Positions 53,536-63,446 of a stretch of DNA of 64,000 nucleotides are shown one piece after another. The notes beneath the pieces are model-generated. The model saw only the letters and a program-made list of their open reading frames with translations, did no database searches and had not been told where the DNA came from. Position numbers and translations under genes: made by a program. Numbering within the stretch: the stretch's first letter is position 1; each line of letters starts with the position of its first letter. Source of the stretch: Caldicellulosiruptor obsidiansis OB47 (GTDB taxonomy: Bacteria; Bacillota; Thermoanaerobacteria; Caldicellulosiruptorales; Caldicellulosiruptoraceae); NCBI RefSeq assembly GCF_000145215.1, contig NC_014392.1, positions 186,001-250,000 of the forward strand, read 5' to 3'.

Positions 53536-54231
53536 ATGTTTAGCCAAAGTGAAAATCAAGAGTTAATTGAGATGTTTAGTCAACTAAGAGTTGCTGATGT
53601 CAGAGATGGGTTGGATGCAATATTGTTGCATCACTACTGTAGTCTTCCATCCACAATTAGACCTCTCTTTAGAACTAAGGCAGTTGGAATTGCAAAGACT
53701 GTAAGATATATTCCTTATAGAGGTGAAATTCCCAAGTTGAGTCCCGAAGAATATTCAGAATGGTGTGGGTATTATTATCAGAAAATTTGTCCATATCCAT
53801 GGATGAGCGAGATACAAAAAGGTGATTTTATTGTCATTGATCAAAGTGAGATAGATGCTGGTTTAATGGGTTCAAACAATTCATTAGAAGGTTATGCGAA
53901 AGGAGCAGTAGGATATTTAACAAATGGTGGGCCACGAGATACCGATGAACTTATTATTCAAAAAATTCCTTTTTGGTCCAAGTTTGTGTCACAAAAAACT
54001 GTAATAGGTAGACTCCAATTTGATGCAATGAATGTTCCTGTTAATATTGAAGGAGTTTTAATAAAACCGGGAGATATTATTGTAGCTGATGGGGATGGTG
54101 TTGTAGTAGTGCCACGTGAAAGAGCCGCTGAAGTATATGAATTTGCTAAAAAAGAACTAGATGCTGATAAAGCTTCGAGAAGAAAATTATACGATATGCT
54201 TGAATGGGAGTATGATGATACTGTAAAATAA
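53536..54231 (+). CDS. RraA-like / HMG-aldolase family protein
   Basis: 231 residues. Family motifs: VADVRDGLDA, GDFIVIDQSEIDAGLMGSN, AKGAVGYLTNGGPRDTDEL (the G-G-x-R-D substrate site) and PGDIIVADGDGVVVVPRERA. Members are either divalent-metal aldolases/decarboxylases (HMG/CHA aldolase) or RNase E regulator RraA. The RDxD motif and a catabolic setting favour an aldolase-like enzyme (inference). It has a normal N-terminus and AAAGGAGG. The gap 54232-54376 shows nothing recognisable. Confidence 0.82.
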   Translation: MFSQSENQELIEMFSQLRVADVRDGLDAILLHHYCSLPSTIRPLFRTKAVGIAKTVRYIPYRGEIPKLSPEEYSEWCGYYYQKICPYPWMSEIQKGDFIVIDQSEIDAGLMGSNNSLEGYAKGAVGYLTNGGPRDTDELIIQKIPFWSKFVSQKTVIGRLQFDAMNVPVNIEGVLIKPGDIIVADGDGVVVVPRERAAEVYEFAKKELDADKASRRKLYDMLEWEYDDTVK

Positions 54232-54376
54232 CTCATTTAGGAACAAAATAATCAATAGAACTTTATTCCATCTCTTGTTTCCTGAATTTTTATAGGTGTA
54301 CCCATGTAAGGTTTAAAAAATTTTATAAAATATGTTTTTTTGTAAAATTAAATGCAATGAGGTAAAAAATATTGAA

Positions 54377-54448
54377 GCCATAGCTTCCTCCTGTGTGTGA
54401 TATTAGTTGTAAAGACAATACAATACACAGGAGGGTGAAAGCTATGGC
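54377..54448 (+). repeat. Long inverted repeat at the IS30 transposase start
   Basis: GCCATAGCTT-CCTCCTGTGT (54377-54396) is nearly complementary to ACACAGGAGG-GTGA-AAGCTATGGC (54425-54448). In RNA this would bury the AGGAGG and ATG of the transposase fragment, a usual translational brake of insertion sequences. Confidence 0.6.
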
Positions 54449-54860
54449 CTATAATGATAATACCACAAAAAGAAAGAGATTTAAACATCTAAGCCATGAA
54501 GAAAGAGGAGCGATAGAGAAACTATTAAAAGCAGGACATGAAATAAGAGAAATAGCAAAACTATTAAATGGAAATACAAGCACAATTTCAAGAGAAGTAA
54601 AACGTGGGACAACACAGCAGAAAAAGAACAGACCTGAGCACATTTGAAAAAGGAAGATTTTAAGCGAATTTAGTTCTGAGGGGTATTATACACATCCATA
54701 TTTAGCGTACAATAGGTGAACAAATGAGCGTATGAATGAGTTGATAAGAAGATTTATACTTAAAGGGAAAGAAATAAGCAAGATATCGAAAGAAGGGCTA
54801 AGAAGGATAAGGGATTGGTAGGAGGATATTTAACTACGAAAGCAGTGGGGAGAAGTTTTT
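54444..54860 (+). pseudogene. IS30-family transposase remnant
   Basis: ATG 54444 opens MAYNDNT, then an IS30 N-terminal helix-turn-helix (FKHLSHEERGAIEKLLKAG, IAKLLNGNTSTISREVKRG), ending in a stop at 54647. Further down another frame reads NERMNELIRRFILKGKEIS and SKEGLRRIRDW, then GYLTTKAVG, the C-terminal IS30 motifs. The middle with the DDE catalytic core has been deleted. Non-functional. Confidence 0.8.
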
Positions 54861-54964
54861 AATGGAGATAAAGGGAATATGTGAAATAGAGATGTTAGAA
54901 AAGCTATTAATAGAGGTGTAGAGTGTATTATCTAAAAAGGAGAATATACAACATAAAATGAAAG

Positions 54965-54991
54965 TTCCAGCTTCCCGCAGGGAAGCTGGAA
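54965..54991. repeat. Perfect 12-bp stem, 3-base loop hairpin
   Basis: TTCCAGCTTCCC-GCA-GGGAAGCTGGAA. It lies between the IS30 remnant and the AraC gene stop, without a T-run, so it could be an IS end, a small repeat or a weak terminator. The stretch 54861-55084 has nothing else recognisable. Confidence 0.55.
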
Positions 54992-55084
54992 TATACTGGC
55001 AACTAATATCATACACAGTTGTTATTATAGTCAAGTTTTTATTTCCAGTTCCTTTTAAAAAAGTGTTGCATTTGATATTGCAAT

Positions 55085-57466
55085 TTAGATTTTTTGATTT
55101 TCATTTGAAATAATTCTAAATTTAGCAGGCGAAATTCCAACACGTTTTTTAAATGCGTTAATAAAGTTAGTAGGATAATTATATCCAACGTGTTGGGATA
55201 TTTCGCTTATTGAGAGAGTAGAATTTATAAGTAAATACTTAGCCTTTTCAATTCTTAAATTGATTATATAATCACTTAGCTTTTGACCGGTCATTTCTTT
55301 AAAAAATAGAGAAAGATATTGTGGTGTTACTTTAAACTCATCTGCTATGGAAACTAATGAAAGATTGGGGTCTGAGTAATTTTTATTTATATACTCTATT
55401 ATTTTTTCAATTGAAACTCTTCTGTTTAAGGAAAGATTATTTTTTTCAACATATTGAGCTAATTGAGCAAACATTTGTTTTATTTTATAAAAGAAGTCTT
55501 GAATTGTTTCATTATTAATATGCGAAATTACTGTTTTTTCCAAATAGTTTATTAAATCTTCGGATGGTGTATAATTAATTAATCTACATGCATTTTCGAA
55601 AATAACAACCAGTTGTATGCACAAAACTTTCGCTTCTATTGTTGTAATTTCACTTTTTTTGATATTCCTCTCATATATTAATTCAAGAAGATTTTCAACC
55701 AGGAACTTATTTCCTTCAAATATTGCATTATAGATCTTATTTTCAATCTCTGGGGGGACGTATACGTTTTTTCTTCGATAATATTGGTTAGGAAGATTTT
55801 CAAAGGCATTAACTTTTAGATTACCAGAGATAAATTTGTAATTTAGAGCAGTTTCTGCTTCATAATAACAATCCGAGATAGATTCTATTCCTGTTTTTAT
55901 TGAACTCAATCCTACAGTTATGTAGAGACAAAAGTTTTGTTCTAAGAAAGATTTTGCATGTTCTAAATTTTTTATAATATCTGTTATATTTAGATTGTTA
56001 CTTCCTATATTCAAAACTATAGCTAATATATTGGCTGAAAGAATAACGTTAAAACATTTACTATTATCAGTTGACAAAACTTCATCAAAAACATTAAATA
56101 CTATAACTCTTAAGAGATCATGTTTTAGTGACAATTCTTCTGATATTTTATTGATATTACATATCTCTATTAATATCACACAGAAGGTATCTGAAATAAA
56201 ATTAATTTGATATTTTTCATATTCTTCTTTATTCAATAATAAAATATTACCTTTTAAAAGATTTTCTATAAAAGAATTTTGAACTATTGGTAACATGCTT
56301 GTTAATTGTTGTTTAAGCTTTTCTTCTTCTCTCAGTAATATTTGTGCTATTTCTTTTAGCATAATAGATTCCTTTTTGTTAAAACTGTGGCTGCAATTTT
56401 CTGGACATGTTTTTGAATTTGTATGGATGTTGATTTTCTTAAAAAGTATTTTTTTTATTTCGTCAACTGGATGATAGCTTTTTTGGCTCAATATAATTAT
56501 GAGCGGTACACCAACTAAAGTGGAGATTAAGAAGAAAAGAATAAAATAAACCCTAAAGTAGGATAATGAACTAAAAAAGCTAGAAGAAGGTATAAAAACT
56601 ATATACTTCCACGCATTTTGATCGATTGTGTAAAAGCATTTCCAGTTTTTTTTCTTATAATTAATTTCTGAAATTACGTTAATATTGTCTTCTTTAAAGT
56701 TTAATTTAGAAACAGTTAGAAAAAGTTCTGAATTGGGAGCATAGCTTACTAATATTTCTCCTTTAGGGTTTAATATAAAAATGTTACTTTCTTTATACAG
56801 AGAAATATCTTTAAGATATTCTGCTAATTTATCTTTATCTATCAAGATAAAAAGTTTGGCATTAGCGCCATCAAATTGCCAGTTATCTAGGGAATGAAGA
56901 TACACTATGCAATCCTTCCTATTATTTCCAATATACTTATTAAGATTAAATGTAATTGGAGGAGAAAAATAATTATAATTAGAGCTAGAAAGTAATTTAA
57001 GCCATTCTCTTTGATTGATACTAATCGGAGTAACAAAATATCTAAAAAACAATTCAGCAGACTCAAAAAAAGCAGGAGAAATGATGATGTTATCTTTTGG
57101 TATATAAACACCTATTTCGGTTATAAACGGATTTGTATAATATAATTTGAGCGTATTACAAAAATCTCGAATTTCAAATATTATTTCATTTTTGTTTGTC
57201 AAGGGATCGGAGTTTAAGAATAATGAGAGATAAAAAGGATTTCTATTAATTGATTGTTGAATCAAATCAAGTGGTTTTACGATTTCATCATAAACTCTGA
57301 GAGGGAGATGATTTAATAATGATGTTGTATAACGGTTCAAATTTTTTACAGAAATTTTGTAAGTAATAAAGTATGTATACAATCCTATAAGGAAAATAAG
57401 AGCGAAAATCGCTAAGTACGATAATACAATTCTTAAATAAATATCTTTCTGGAAGAATTTATTCAT
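55085..57466 (-). CDS. Membrane-bound AraC-family regulator
   Basis: 793 residues. Helix 1 near 13-33, an extracellular sensor (about 35-290, probably Cache-like), helix 2 near 297-318, then a long cytoplasmic linker and a C-terminal AraC DNA-binding domain with two helix-turn-helices (LSLVSIADEFKVTPQYLSLF, ISEISQHVGYNYPTNFINAF, followed by GISPAKFR). This type senses extracellular or transported sugars and activates neighbouring importers. Divergent from the binding-protein gene at 57697, with 230 bases between, so it likely controls that importer and the GH2 gene. Confidence 0.88.
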   Translation of the reverse strand: MNKFFQKDIYLRIVLSYLAIFALIFLIGLYTYFITYKISVKNLNRYTTSLLNHLPLRVYDEIVKPLDLIQQSINRNPFYLSLFLNSDPLTNKNEIIFEIRDFCNTLKLYYTNPFITEIGVYIPKDNIIISPAFFESAELFFRYFVTPISINQREWLKLLSSSNYNYFSPPITFNLNKYIGNNRKDCIVYLHSLDNWQFDGANAKLFILIDKDKLAEYLKDISLYKESNIFILNPKGEILVSYAPNSELFLTVSKLNFKEDNINVISEINYKKKNWKCFYTIDQNAWKYIVFIPSSSFFSSLSYFRVYFILFFLISTLVGVPLIIILSQKSYHPVDEIKKILFKKINIHTNSKTCPENCSHSFNKKESIMLKEIAQILLREEEKLKQQLTSMLPIVQNSFIENLLKGNILLLNKEEYEKYQINFISDTFCVILIEICNINKISEELSLKHDLLRVIVFNVFDEVLSTDNSKCFNVILSANILAIVLNIGSNNLNITDIIKNLEHAKSFLEQNFCLYITVGLSSIKTGIESISDCYYEAETALNYKFISGNLKVNAFENLPNQYYRRKNVYVPPEIENKIYNAIFEGNKFLVENLLELIYERNIKKSEITTIEAKVLCIQLVVIFENACRLINYTPSEDLINYLEKTVISHINNETIQDFFYKIKQMFAQLAQYVEKNNLSLNRRVSIEKIIEYINKNYSDPNLSLVSIADEFKVTPQYLSLFFKEMTGQKLSDYIINLRIEKAKYLLINSTLSISEISQHVGYNYPTNFINAFKKRVGISPAKFRIISNENQKI

Positions 57467-57632
57467 AAATTGTGTCCTCCCTTTTGTTTCTATTAATTAT
57501 AATACTGCTTCTCATCAGGTACTGCAATATTAAAAAGAGAAAAATTAAATATTCATAATTATTACGAAAATTTAATAAGTAAATATTTGGTACGAAGTTG
57601 TGGTCTAAATATTGGAGCTTAATTCTTCATTA

Positions 57633-57662
57633 TTGACAGGATGTAGTGGGAAGCAATAAAGT
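57633..57662 (+). promoter_or_regulatory. Possible promoter of the second-island importer operon
   Basis: TTGACA (57633-57638), 18 bases, TAAAGT (57657-57662), with a short leader to AAAGGAG and ATG 57697. A weak -10 suits an activator-dependent promoter. Confidence 0.4.
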
Positions 57663-57696
57663 TTAAAATGAAAATAAAAAAAGGAGTGATGGTTCA

Positions 57697-59289
57697 ATGA
57701 GAAAAAAGAGATTGGCTTTAAAATGTGTTGTATCTTTGGTGACCGTATGCTTTTTTCTTTTAACAATTTTACCTAATTTAATATCTGTAAACGCAGCTTC
57801 GAGTAGCAAACCAACATTAACTTACTGGTGTAATCTAAGTGGTAGAATTGGAGCTCATTACCAAAACTATGCTCAGTTACCTCTGTATCAAATAATAATG
57901 AAAAAGTTTAATGTCAATCTTAAATTTATACATCCACCCGTAGGTGGGGAAAGTGAGCAATTTAATCTACTTATAGCGACGAGGCAGTTACCAGATATGA
58001 TAGAGTACTCATGGGAAGGATATCCTGGAGGAGTTCAAAAAGCTATTGAAGATAAAATAATAATAAGACTCAATCCTTATTTAGACCGATATGCTCCAAA
58101 TCTAAAAAAATTTTTAGATTCAAGGCCGGATATAAAAAAGATGATGACAACAGACGATGGAACTGTATATAATTTTCCCTTTATCCGTAGCGATAAAACA
58201 ATTTGTATTTTTTACGGTCCGATGATAAGAAAAGACTGGTTGAAAAAACTTAATCTTCAAACACCAGAAACTATTGATGATTGGTACAAAATGTTAGTAA
58301 CATTTAAAAATAGGAAAAATGAACTACCAGGCGTAAAAACGCCATTTTATCCATTTAGCATATTAGCGTATGGCTCTAATAATGGAAATCCTCGTCGTAC
58401 TTTCGATTATTGTGGTTTCTTATGTGGAGCATGGGGATTTAAAACAGATTTTTATGTAGAAAATGGAAAAGTTAAATTTGGAGCTTTACATCCTAATTTT
58501 AAAGACTTTGTTGCTTTACTACAGAAGTGGTGGAAAGAAGGATTAATAGATCCTGATATAGTAACAACAAATAACTCAGGGATAGAAGCAAAGGTTTTGA
58601 ACAATCAAATTGCTTCTTTTCTTGGGCTCATCGGTGGAAACATGGGGACGTTCTTGTCAAACAAGAAAGGTACTGACTTTGATTTAGTAGGTGTTCCATA
58701 CCCTGTTCTCAAGAAAGGGCAAACGCCAGAGTTTAGCCAAATGGATTTTTTATATAAGAAGTACGGAACGGCAATTACTACAGCATGCAAAAATATTCCT
58801 CTGGCAATGAAAATATTGGACTGGGCTTACAGCAAAGAGGGATATATGGCATACAACTTTGGTATACTTAATAAAACATATGTTATTAAAGACGGAAAGC
58901 CTTATTATACAGATTTAATTCTCAAAGACCCATTAGGACCTGTTTCTGCAATATCTAAATATACACGATCTCAGGTTGATGGTCCTTTTATTGGGGCAAA
59001 AGAATTTGCAGAGCAAACTCGTCTTCCACAACAAGTAGAAGCTGCAGAAAATTACGCAAAATCTAAAAATGATAAATGGCTTCCACCAGTTTCGTTAACG
59101 AAAGAGGAAGCACAAAAGTTAAGTAACATCATGAATACAATTGATACCTATTACGATGAAGCATTTTCAAAATTAATTACAGGGAAGTCTAATAACATAG
59201 AAGGTCTAGTAAAAACACTAAAGAAAATGCGCATTGAAGAAGCTATAAAAATATACCAAACAGCTTATAACAGGTATATAAAGAGGTAA
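57697..59289 (+). CDS. Extracellular solute-binding protein (family 1, LplA/YtcQ-like)
   Basis: 530 residues. Signal peptide (MRKKRLALK to VNAASS), no lipobox cysteine at the cleavage region. Solute-binding motifs: LLIATRQLPDMIEYSW, GPMIRKDWLKKLNL, PETIDDWYKMLVTFK and AMKILDWAYSKEGYMAYNFG. The length and motifs match the large CUT1 binding proteins paired with LplB/YtcP permeases, which take up plant-glycan oligosaccharides. Regulated by the divergent AraC protein (inference). Confidence 0.88.
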   Translation: MRKKRLALKCVVSLVTVCFFLLTILPNLISVNAASSSKPTLTYWCNLSGRIGAHYQNYAQLPLYQIIMKKFNVNLKFIHPPVGGESEQFNLLIATRQLPDMIEYSWEGYPGGVQKAIEDKIIIRLNPYLDRYAPNLKKFLDSRPDIKKMMTTDDGTVYNFPFIRSDKTICIFYGPMIRKDWLKKLNLQTPETIDDWYKMLVTFKNRKNELPGVKTPFYPFSILAYGSNNGNPRRTFDYCGFLCGAWGFKTDFYVENGKVKFGALHPNFKDFVALLQKWWKEGLIDPDIVTTNNSGIEAKVLNNQIASFLGLIGGNMGTFLSNKKGTDFDLVGVPYPVLKKGQTPEFSQMDFLYKKYGTAITTACKNIPLAMKILDWAYSKEGYMAYNFGILNKTYVIKDGKPYYTDLILKDPLGPVSAISKYTRSQVDGPFIGAKEFAEQTRLPQQVEAAENYAKSKNDKWLPPVSLTKEEAQKLSNIMNTIDTYYDEAFSKLITGKSNNIEGLVKTLKKMRIEEAIKIYQTAYNRYIKR

Positions 59290-59298
59290 AATAGATAT

Positions 59299-59333
59299 AC
59301 CACAGGTTATCCCTAAAAAGGATGACCTGTGGT
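59299..59333 (+). promoter_or_regulatory. Intercistronic hairpin after the binding-protein gene
   Basis: ACCACAGGTTATCC (59299-59312) pairs with GGATGACCTGTGGT (59320-59333), one mismatch, 7-base loop, no T-run. Likely stabilises the binding-protein message relative to the permease genes. Confidence 0.65.
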
Positions 59334-59385
59334 GTGATAATAATATCTCTTTTTTATTAGTGTAATTTTAGAGGAGGAACAAAGT

Positions 59386-60330
59386 ATGAGTATATTTAAA
59401 GGGATAATGACAAATATTTATGACATAGTAAAAGATCTTAAACGCAATAAAAGTCTTTATTTTATGATTTTACCTATTCTTCTTTATTATTTTATATTTC
59501 ATTATATACCCATGTATGGTTTGCAAATAGCTTTTAAAGATTTTTCACCAGCAAAAGGTATAAGCGGCAGCCCATGGGTAGGCCTGGAAAAATTTAAAGA
59601 GTTTTTTGTATATGACAGTTACTATGTTTGGAGAATTATTCGCAATACCATTTTAATAAATGTATATGACATTATTTTTGGTTTTCCTGCTCCAATAATT
59701 TTCGCGTTATTGTTAAATGAAATAAAAAATAATTTTTACAAAAGAACTCTTCAAACAATTAGTTATATGCCTCATTTTATATCAACTGTTGTTATAGTAG
59801 GCATTATCTTAGATTTCTTTTCGCGAGATGGATTAATAAATTATATTTTGAAATCGTTAGGCATAATTCCAGAACCAATTGCATTCATGACAGAGCCAGG
59901 ATGGTTCAGACCTCTGTATGTTGGTTCAGGTATATGGCAACACCTTGGGTGGGGTTCAATAATATATTTAGCAGCTATTTCTAATATTGATCCTCAGCTA
60001 TACGAGGCAGCTATCATAGATGGTGCTGGTAGATTCAAACAGGCTTTATATATTACTTTACCAGGAATCATGCCTACAATTATTATAATGTTCATTTTGA
60101 GAGTAGGAAGTATTATGAATGTTGGATTTGAAAAAGTATTCTTGATGTACAATCCTCTTGTTTATGAAACTGCCGATGTTATTTCTACATATGTTTATCG
60201 AAAAGGACTTTTAGAAATGGATTATGGATATGGTACAGCCGTAGGTCTTTTCAATTCACTTGTAAACTTTCTGTTTGTTGTTTTAACAAATTATATTAGC
60301 AAGAAGTTTACTGAAACTTCATTATGGTAA
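59386..60330 (+). CDS. ABC permease (LplB-like)
   Basis: 314 residues, six helices. Family motifs: FHYIPMYGLQIAFKDFSPAKG near the N-terminus and the EAA loop YEAAIIDGAGRFKQALYITLPG. It belongs to the polysaccharide-type permease group. Partner of the next gene; GAGGAGG precedes the ATG. Confidence 0.93.
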   Translation: MSIFKGIMTNIYDIVKDLKRNKSLYFMILPILLYYFIFHYIPMYGLQIAFKDFSPAKGISGSPWVGLEKFKEFFVYDSYYVWRIIRNTILINVYDIIFGFPAPIIFALLLNEIKNNFYKRTLQTISYMPHFISTVVIVGIILDFFSRDGLINYILKSLGIIPEPIAFMTEPGWFRPLYVGSGIWQHLGWGSIIYLAAISNIDPQLYEAAIIDGAGRFKQALYITLPGIMPTIIIMFILRVGSIMNVGFEKVFLMYNPLVYETADVISTYVYRKGLLEMDYGYGTAVGLFNSLVNFLFVVLTNYISKKFTETSLW

Positions 60331-60356
60331 TAGTTAGAATGGAGGCGAAAATATAG

Positions 60357-61238
60357 ATGAAAAAAAGAAGCATAGGTGAAGTATTATTTGATACAATAAA
60401 TTATATATTTTTGGGTCTTATATGTTTTACTATGTTATATCCAATGGTTTATGTGATATTTGCTTCTCTCAGTGATCCATTAAAACTTATGGCATATAGA
60501 GGGCCACTTCTAAAACCAATAGATTTTACAATTAAAGCTTATAAACTTCTTTTGAATTATCCTATGATTTGGATAGGTTATAGAAACACCATTATATATG
60601 TTGTACTGGGAACCACTCTTAATATTTTTCTAACAACTATGGGAGGATATGTACTTTCTAGAAAATATTTAAAATTAAAAAATTTAATAATGTTTTTTAT
60701 TGTTTTTACGATGTATTTTAGTGGAGGAATGATACCCACTTATGTTGTGGTACAGTCTCTGGGTATGATTGATACTATATGGGCTATGATAATACCTGGA
60801 GCAATTTCTACTATGAACTTAATTATTATGCGGACAGGTTTTCTATCTGTTCCCGACAGTTTGGAAGAATCTGCAAGAATGGATGGAGCCGGTGATTGGA
60901 CTATACTTTTTAGAATTATGATACCACTTGCTATGCCGACAATCGCCGTAATGATACTTTTTTATGCGGTAGGACATTGGAATGCTTTTTTTAATGCGAT
61001 ATTATATTTAAGAAGAAGAGAATTGTATCCACTCCAGCTTGTTTTAAGGGAAATTTTGATTATGGGTGATACAACGTATATGGAGACAGGAGTTTCTGAT
61101 GCAGATGATAGATTAGCTTTAACAAGGCTTATAAAGTATGCTGCTATAGTAGTTTCCACAGTACCAATATTGTGCATTTATCCATTTTTGCAGAAATACT
61201 TCGTAAAAGGTGTTATGATTGGGGCTATTAAAGAATAG
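60357..61238 (+). CDS. ABC permease (YtcP-like)
   Basis: 293 residues, six helices. Motifs LYPMVYVIFASLSDPLKL, FSGGMIPTYVVVQSLGM, the EAA loop LEESARMDGAGDWTILFRIMIP and GHWNAFFNAILYL are typical of the CUT1 YtcP group. Ends 50 bases before the GH2 gene. No ATPase in the island. Confidence 0.93.
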   Translation: MKKRSIGEVLFDTINYIFLGLICFTMLYPMVYVIFASLSDPLKLMAYRGPLLKPIDFTIKAYKLLLNYPMIWIGYRNTIIYVVLGTTLNIFLTTMGGYVLSRKYLKLKNLIMFFIVFTMYFSGGMIPTYVVVQSLGMIDTIWAMIIPGAISTMNLIIMRTGFLSVPDSLEESARMDGAGDWTILFRIMIPLAMPTIAVMILFYAVGHWNAFFNAILYLRRRELYPLQLVLREILIMGDTTYMETGVSDADDRLALTRLIKYAAIVVSTVPILCIYPFLQKYFVKGVMIGAIKE

Positions 61239-61288
61239 AAAATTATTATTTTAAACTTAATAGTACAACAGGGAAGAAGGGAAGAATT

Positions 61289-62989
61289 ATGATTAGGTTG
61301 TTTACACAACATAAGGTAAGAAAGCAAAAAGAATTAGAGGGACTGTGGGATTTTACAATTTTAAGCGATAATGAGAATATATTTCAAAAAAAATTTACCC
61401 ATAAAATGTGGGTACCAGGTTGTTGGGAAACACATCCTGAATTTTCTAAGTTCAGAGGAAAAGCTTTGTACAAAACTACAATTGAATGTGATCGCAAGAC
61501 CAATTTAAGATTTGTTTTCAAGGGTGTAAGTCATACTGCTGAAGTTTTTTTTGATAATTTTAAGATTACACAACATTACAATGCTTATACTCCCTTCGAT
61601 GCAATAGTAAAAAGTGTAGAAAAAGGTAAACATGAACTTCTTGTAATGGTTGACAATTCGTTTTCAGAAGATTCAGCTCTTCATATTCCTAATGATTATT
61701 TTACCTACGGTGGTATAATTCGGCCAATTGTAATGGAGGAAATTAATGATATTTTTATTAAAAGACTAGAATTTTCACCTGCTTTAATTGATGATAATAC
61801 TTGGACTGCAGAGATATCAGTTTATGTGAGAAACATTTCAGACAAAGCAGCTAATGTAAAAATAGATGGTAACTTAGATAATTGGCATCTTGATTTTGGT
61901 GTATGGTGTGTTAGAGAAGAACAGGAACTTAAAATATCAAAAAAGTTTACATTTGATGGTATTAGAGCTTGGAGTTCTGAAAATCCTCAACTTTATTTGT
62001 TGAATATACGACTGTGGAAAGATGATAGTAATGAATGTATAGATGATTTAATTGAGCGGGTAGGATTTAGAGAAATAAAAGTAAGTTCAAGTAAAATTTA
62101 TATCAATGGTAAACCAGTATTCTTCAAAGGATTTAATCGACATGAAGATCATCCTGATTATGGATGTGCAATTCCGTTCCAAATGATGGTGAAAGACATA
62201 GAACTCATAAAACAGAGTGGTGCAAATATGATCAGAACAAGCCATTATCCTAACGATGAAAGATTTTTAGATCTTTGTGATGAGTATGGAATTTACGTTT
62301 GGGAAGAAAATCATGCGAGAGGATTAACCTTACAGCAGATGCAAAATCCAAATTTTGATATTCAATGTGAAAATTGTAATCGCGAGATGGTTTTGAATCA
62401 TTATAATCATCCATCGATTGTTATTTGGGGTATTTTGAATGAATGTGCAAGTCATACTCCAGAAGGAAGAGAAAAATATAAAAAACAGATTGAGCAAATT
62501 AGAAAAATGGACAAAACGAGACCAATAACATTTGCGAGTTGCATGCATTTTTCTGATTTATGTCTTGATCTCGTTGATATTATATCTATGAATATATATT
62601 CAGGATGGTATGAAGACAGGGATGCTAATGAATTTTTTGATAAGTTATATTGTTGGATCCAACAAGCAGGTGGAGCAGGAAAACCAATTATTATTAGCGA
62701 ATTTGGTGCAGAAGGACTTTATGGGTTTAGGGATCCGTTTGCAAGAGTCAAGTGGTCAGAAGAAAGACAGGCTGACATATTGGAAGACAATCTCAAAGTA
62801 TATTTAAACAGAGAAGAAATATCTGGAGCCTTAATTTGGCAATTTTGTGATTGCAAGGTAACCGAAGAAGGAAAAGTTTTCTTAGGACGAGCACGAACAA
62901 AAAATAATAAAGGTGTATTTGATGAATATCGCCGTCCAAAACTCGCTTATGACATTGTAAAAAAATTTTTTATGTACAAAAATGGTTAA
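61289..62989 (+). CDS. GH2 glycosidase (beta-glucuronidase/beta-galactosidase type)
   Basis: 566 residues. N-terminal sugar-binding jelly roll (LEGLWDFTIL, WVPGCWE, AEVFFDNFKI), an immunoglobulin-like domain (about 170-265), and a TIM barrel from about 270 (FFKGFNRHEDHPDYG, GANMIRTSHYP). The acid/base is Glu385 in WGILNECASH and the nucleophile is Glu471 in IISEFGAEG. The length is near that of GusA-like enzymes, shorter than LacZ. No signal peptide, so it acts on imported oligosaccharides. The exact sugar specificity cannot be read from the sequence. Last gene of the importer operon; 62990-63115 has no feature. Confidence 0.9.
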   Translation: MIRLFTQHKVRKQKELEGLWDFTILSDNENIFQKKFTHKMWVPGCWETHPEFSKFRGKALYKTTIECDRKTNLRFVFKGVSHTAEVFFDNFKITQHYNAYTPFDAIVKSVEKGKHELLVMVDNSFSEDSALHIPNDYFTYGGIIRPIVMEEINDIFIKRLEFSPALIDDNTWTAEISVYVRNISDKAANVKIDGNLDNWHLDFGVWCVREEQELKISKKFTFDGIRAWSSENPQLYLLNIRLWKDDSNECIDDLIERVGFREIKVSSSKIYINGKPVFFKGFNRHEDHPDYGCAIPFQMMVKDIELIKQSGANMIRTSHYPNDERFLDLCDEYGIYVWEENHARGLTLQQMQNPNFDIQCENCNREMVLNHYNHPSIVIWGILNECASHTPEGREKYKKQIEQIRKMDKTRPITFASCMHFSDLCLDLVDIISMNIYSGWYEDRDANEFFDKLYCWIQQAGGAGKPIIISEFGAEGLYGFRDPFARVKWSEERQADILEDNLKVYLNREEISGALIWQFCDCKVTEEGKVFLGRARTKNNKGVFDEYRRPKLAYDIVKKFFMYKNG

Positions 62990-63115
62990 ACTAAAGTAAA
63001 ATTTTGTCCTAACCTGAAAGTTGTTGGGTAAAAGGTATGATTATTGTAAGTAAAAATTCTACATGAGAAATTAAAAATAACCCACTTGTGATATAATAGC
63101 GAAAAACAACACAAG

Positions 63116-63417
63116 CATTCCTGTAATGAACGAAAATGAGTGAAAATGAAAGAAAATGAGATTTGAAAGGAAAAGGTACCTCCTGATAAAATATAAGAAA
63201 TAATCACAAAAAGGAGGTACCTACCTTTTGAAGTATATACAAAATGAGAAGATATTACAAGTGACAGAGAAAACTTTAGTTGTAGGAATAGACATAGCAA
63301 AGAAAAGGCATGTTGGCAGAGCATTTGATTTTAGAGGAGTGGAGCTTGGCAAGAGAATAGAGTTTGAGAATAGAAAAGAAGGTATGGAAAAATTTTTGGA
63401 TTGGGCAAATAAGATAA
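63116..63417 (+). mobile_element. Truncated second copy of the IS110 element
   Basis: From CATTCCTGTAATGAACG onward this matches the reverse complement of the right end of the element at 34308-36300, through the ribosome-site hairpin and the first 63 codons of the transposase, up to 63417. The junction base pair AG|CATTCC agrees with the CT core seen in copy one. It is inverted relative to that copy. The rest was removed or displaced by an IS256-family element. Confidence 0.88.
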
Positions 63418-63446
63418 GTATTTGTCAAGAGTTGGGGGTATTCTGA
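63228..63446 (+). pseudogene. IS110 transposase N-terminal fragment
   Basis: TTG 63228 starts MKYIQNEKILQVTEKTLVVG-IDIAKKRHVG, near-identical to the full transposase, through FLDWANKI. After 63417 the frame enters foreign sequence (SICQELGVF) and stops. Only the first part of the RuvC-like domain remains. Non-functional. Confidence 0.88.
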
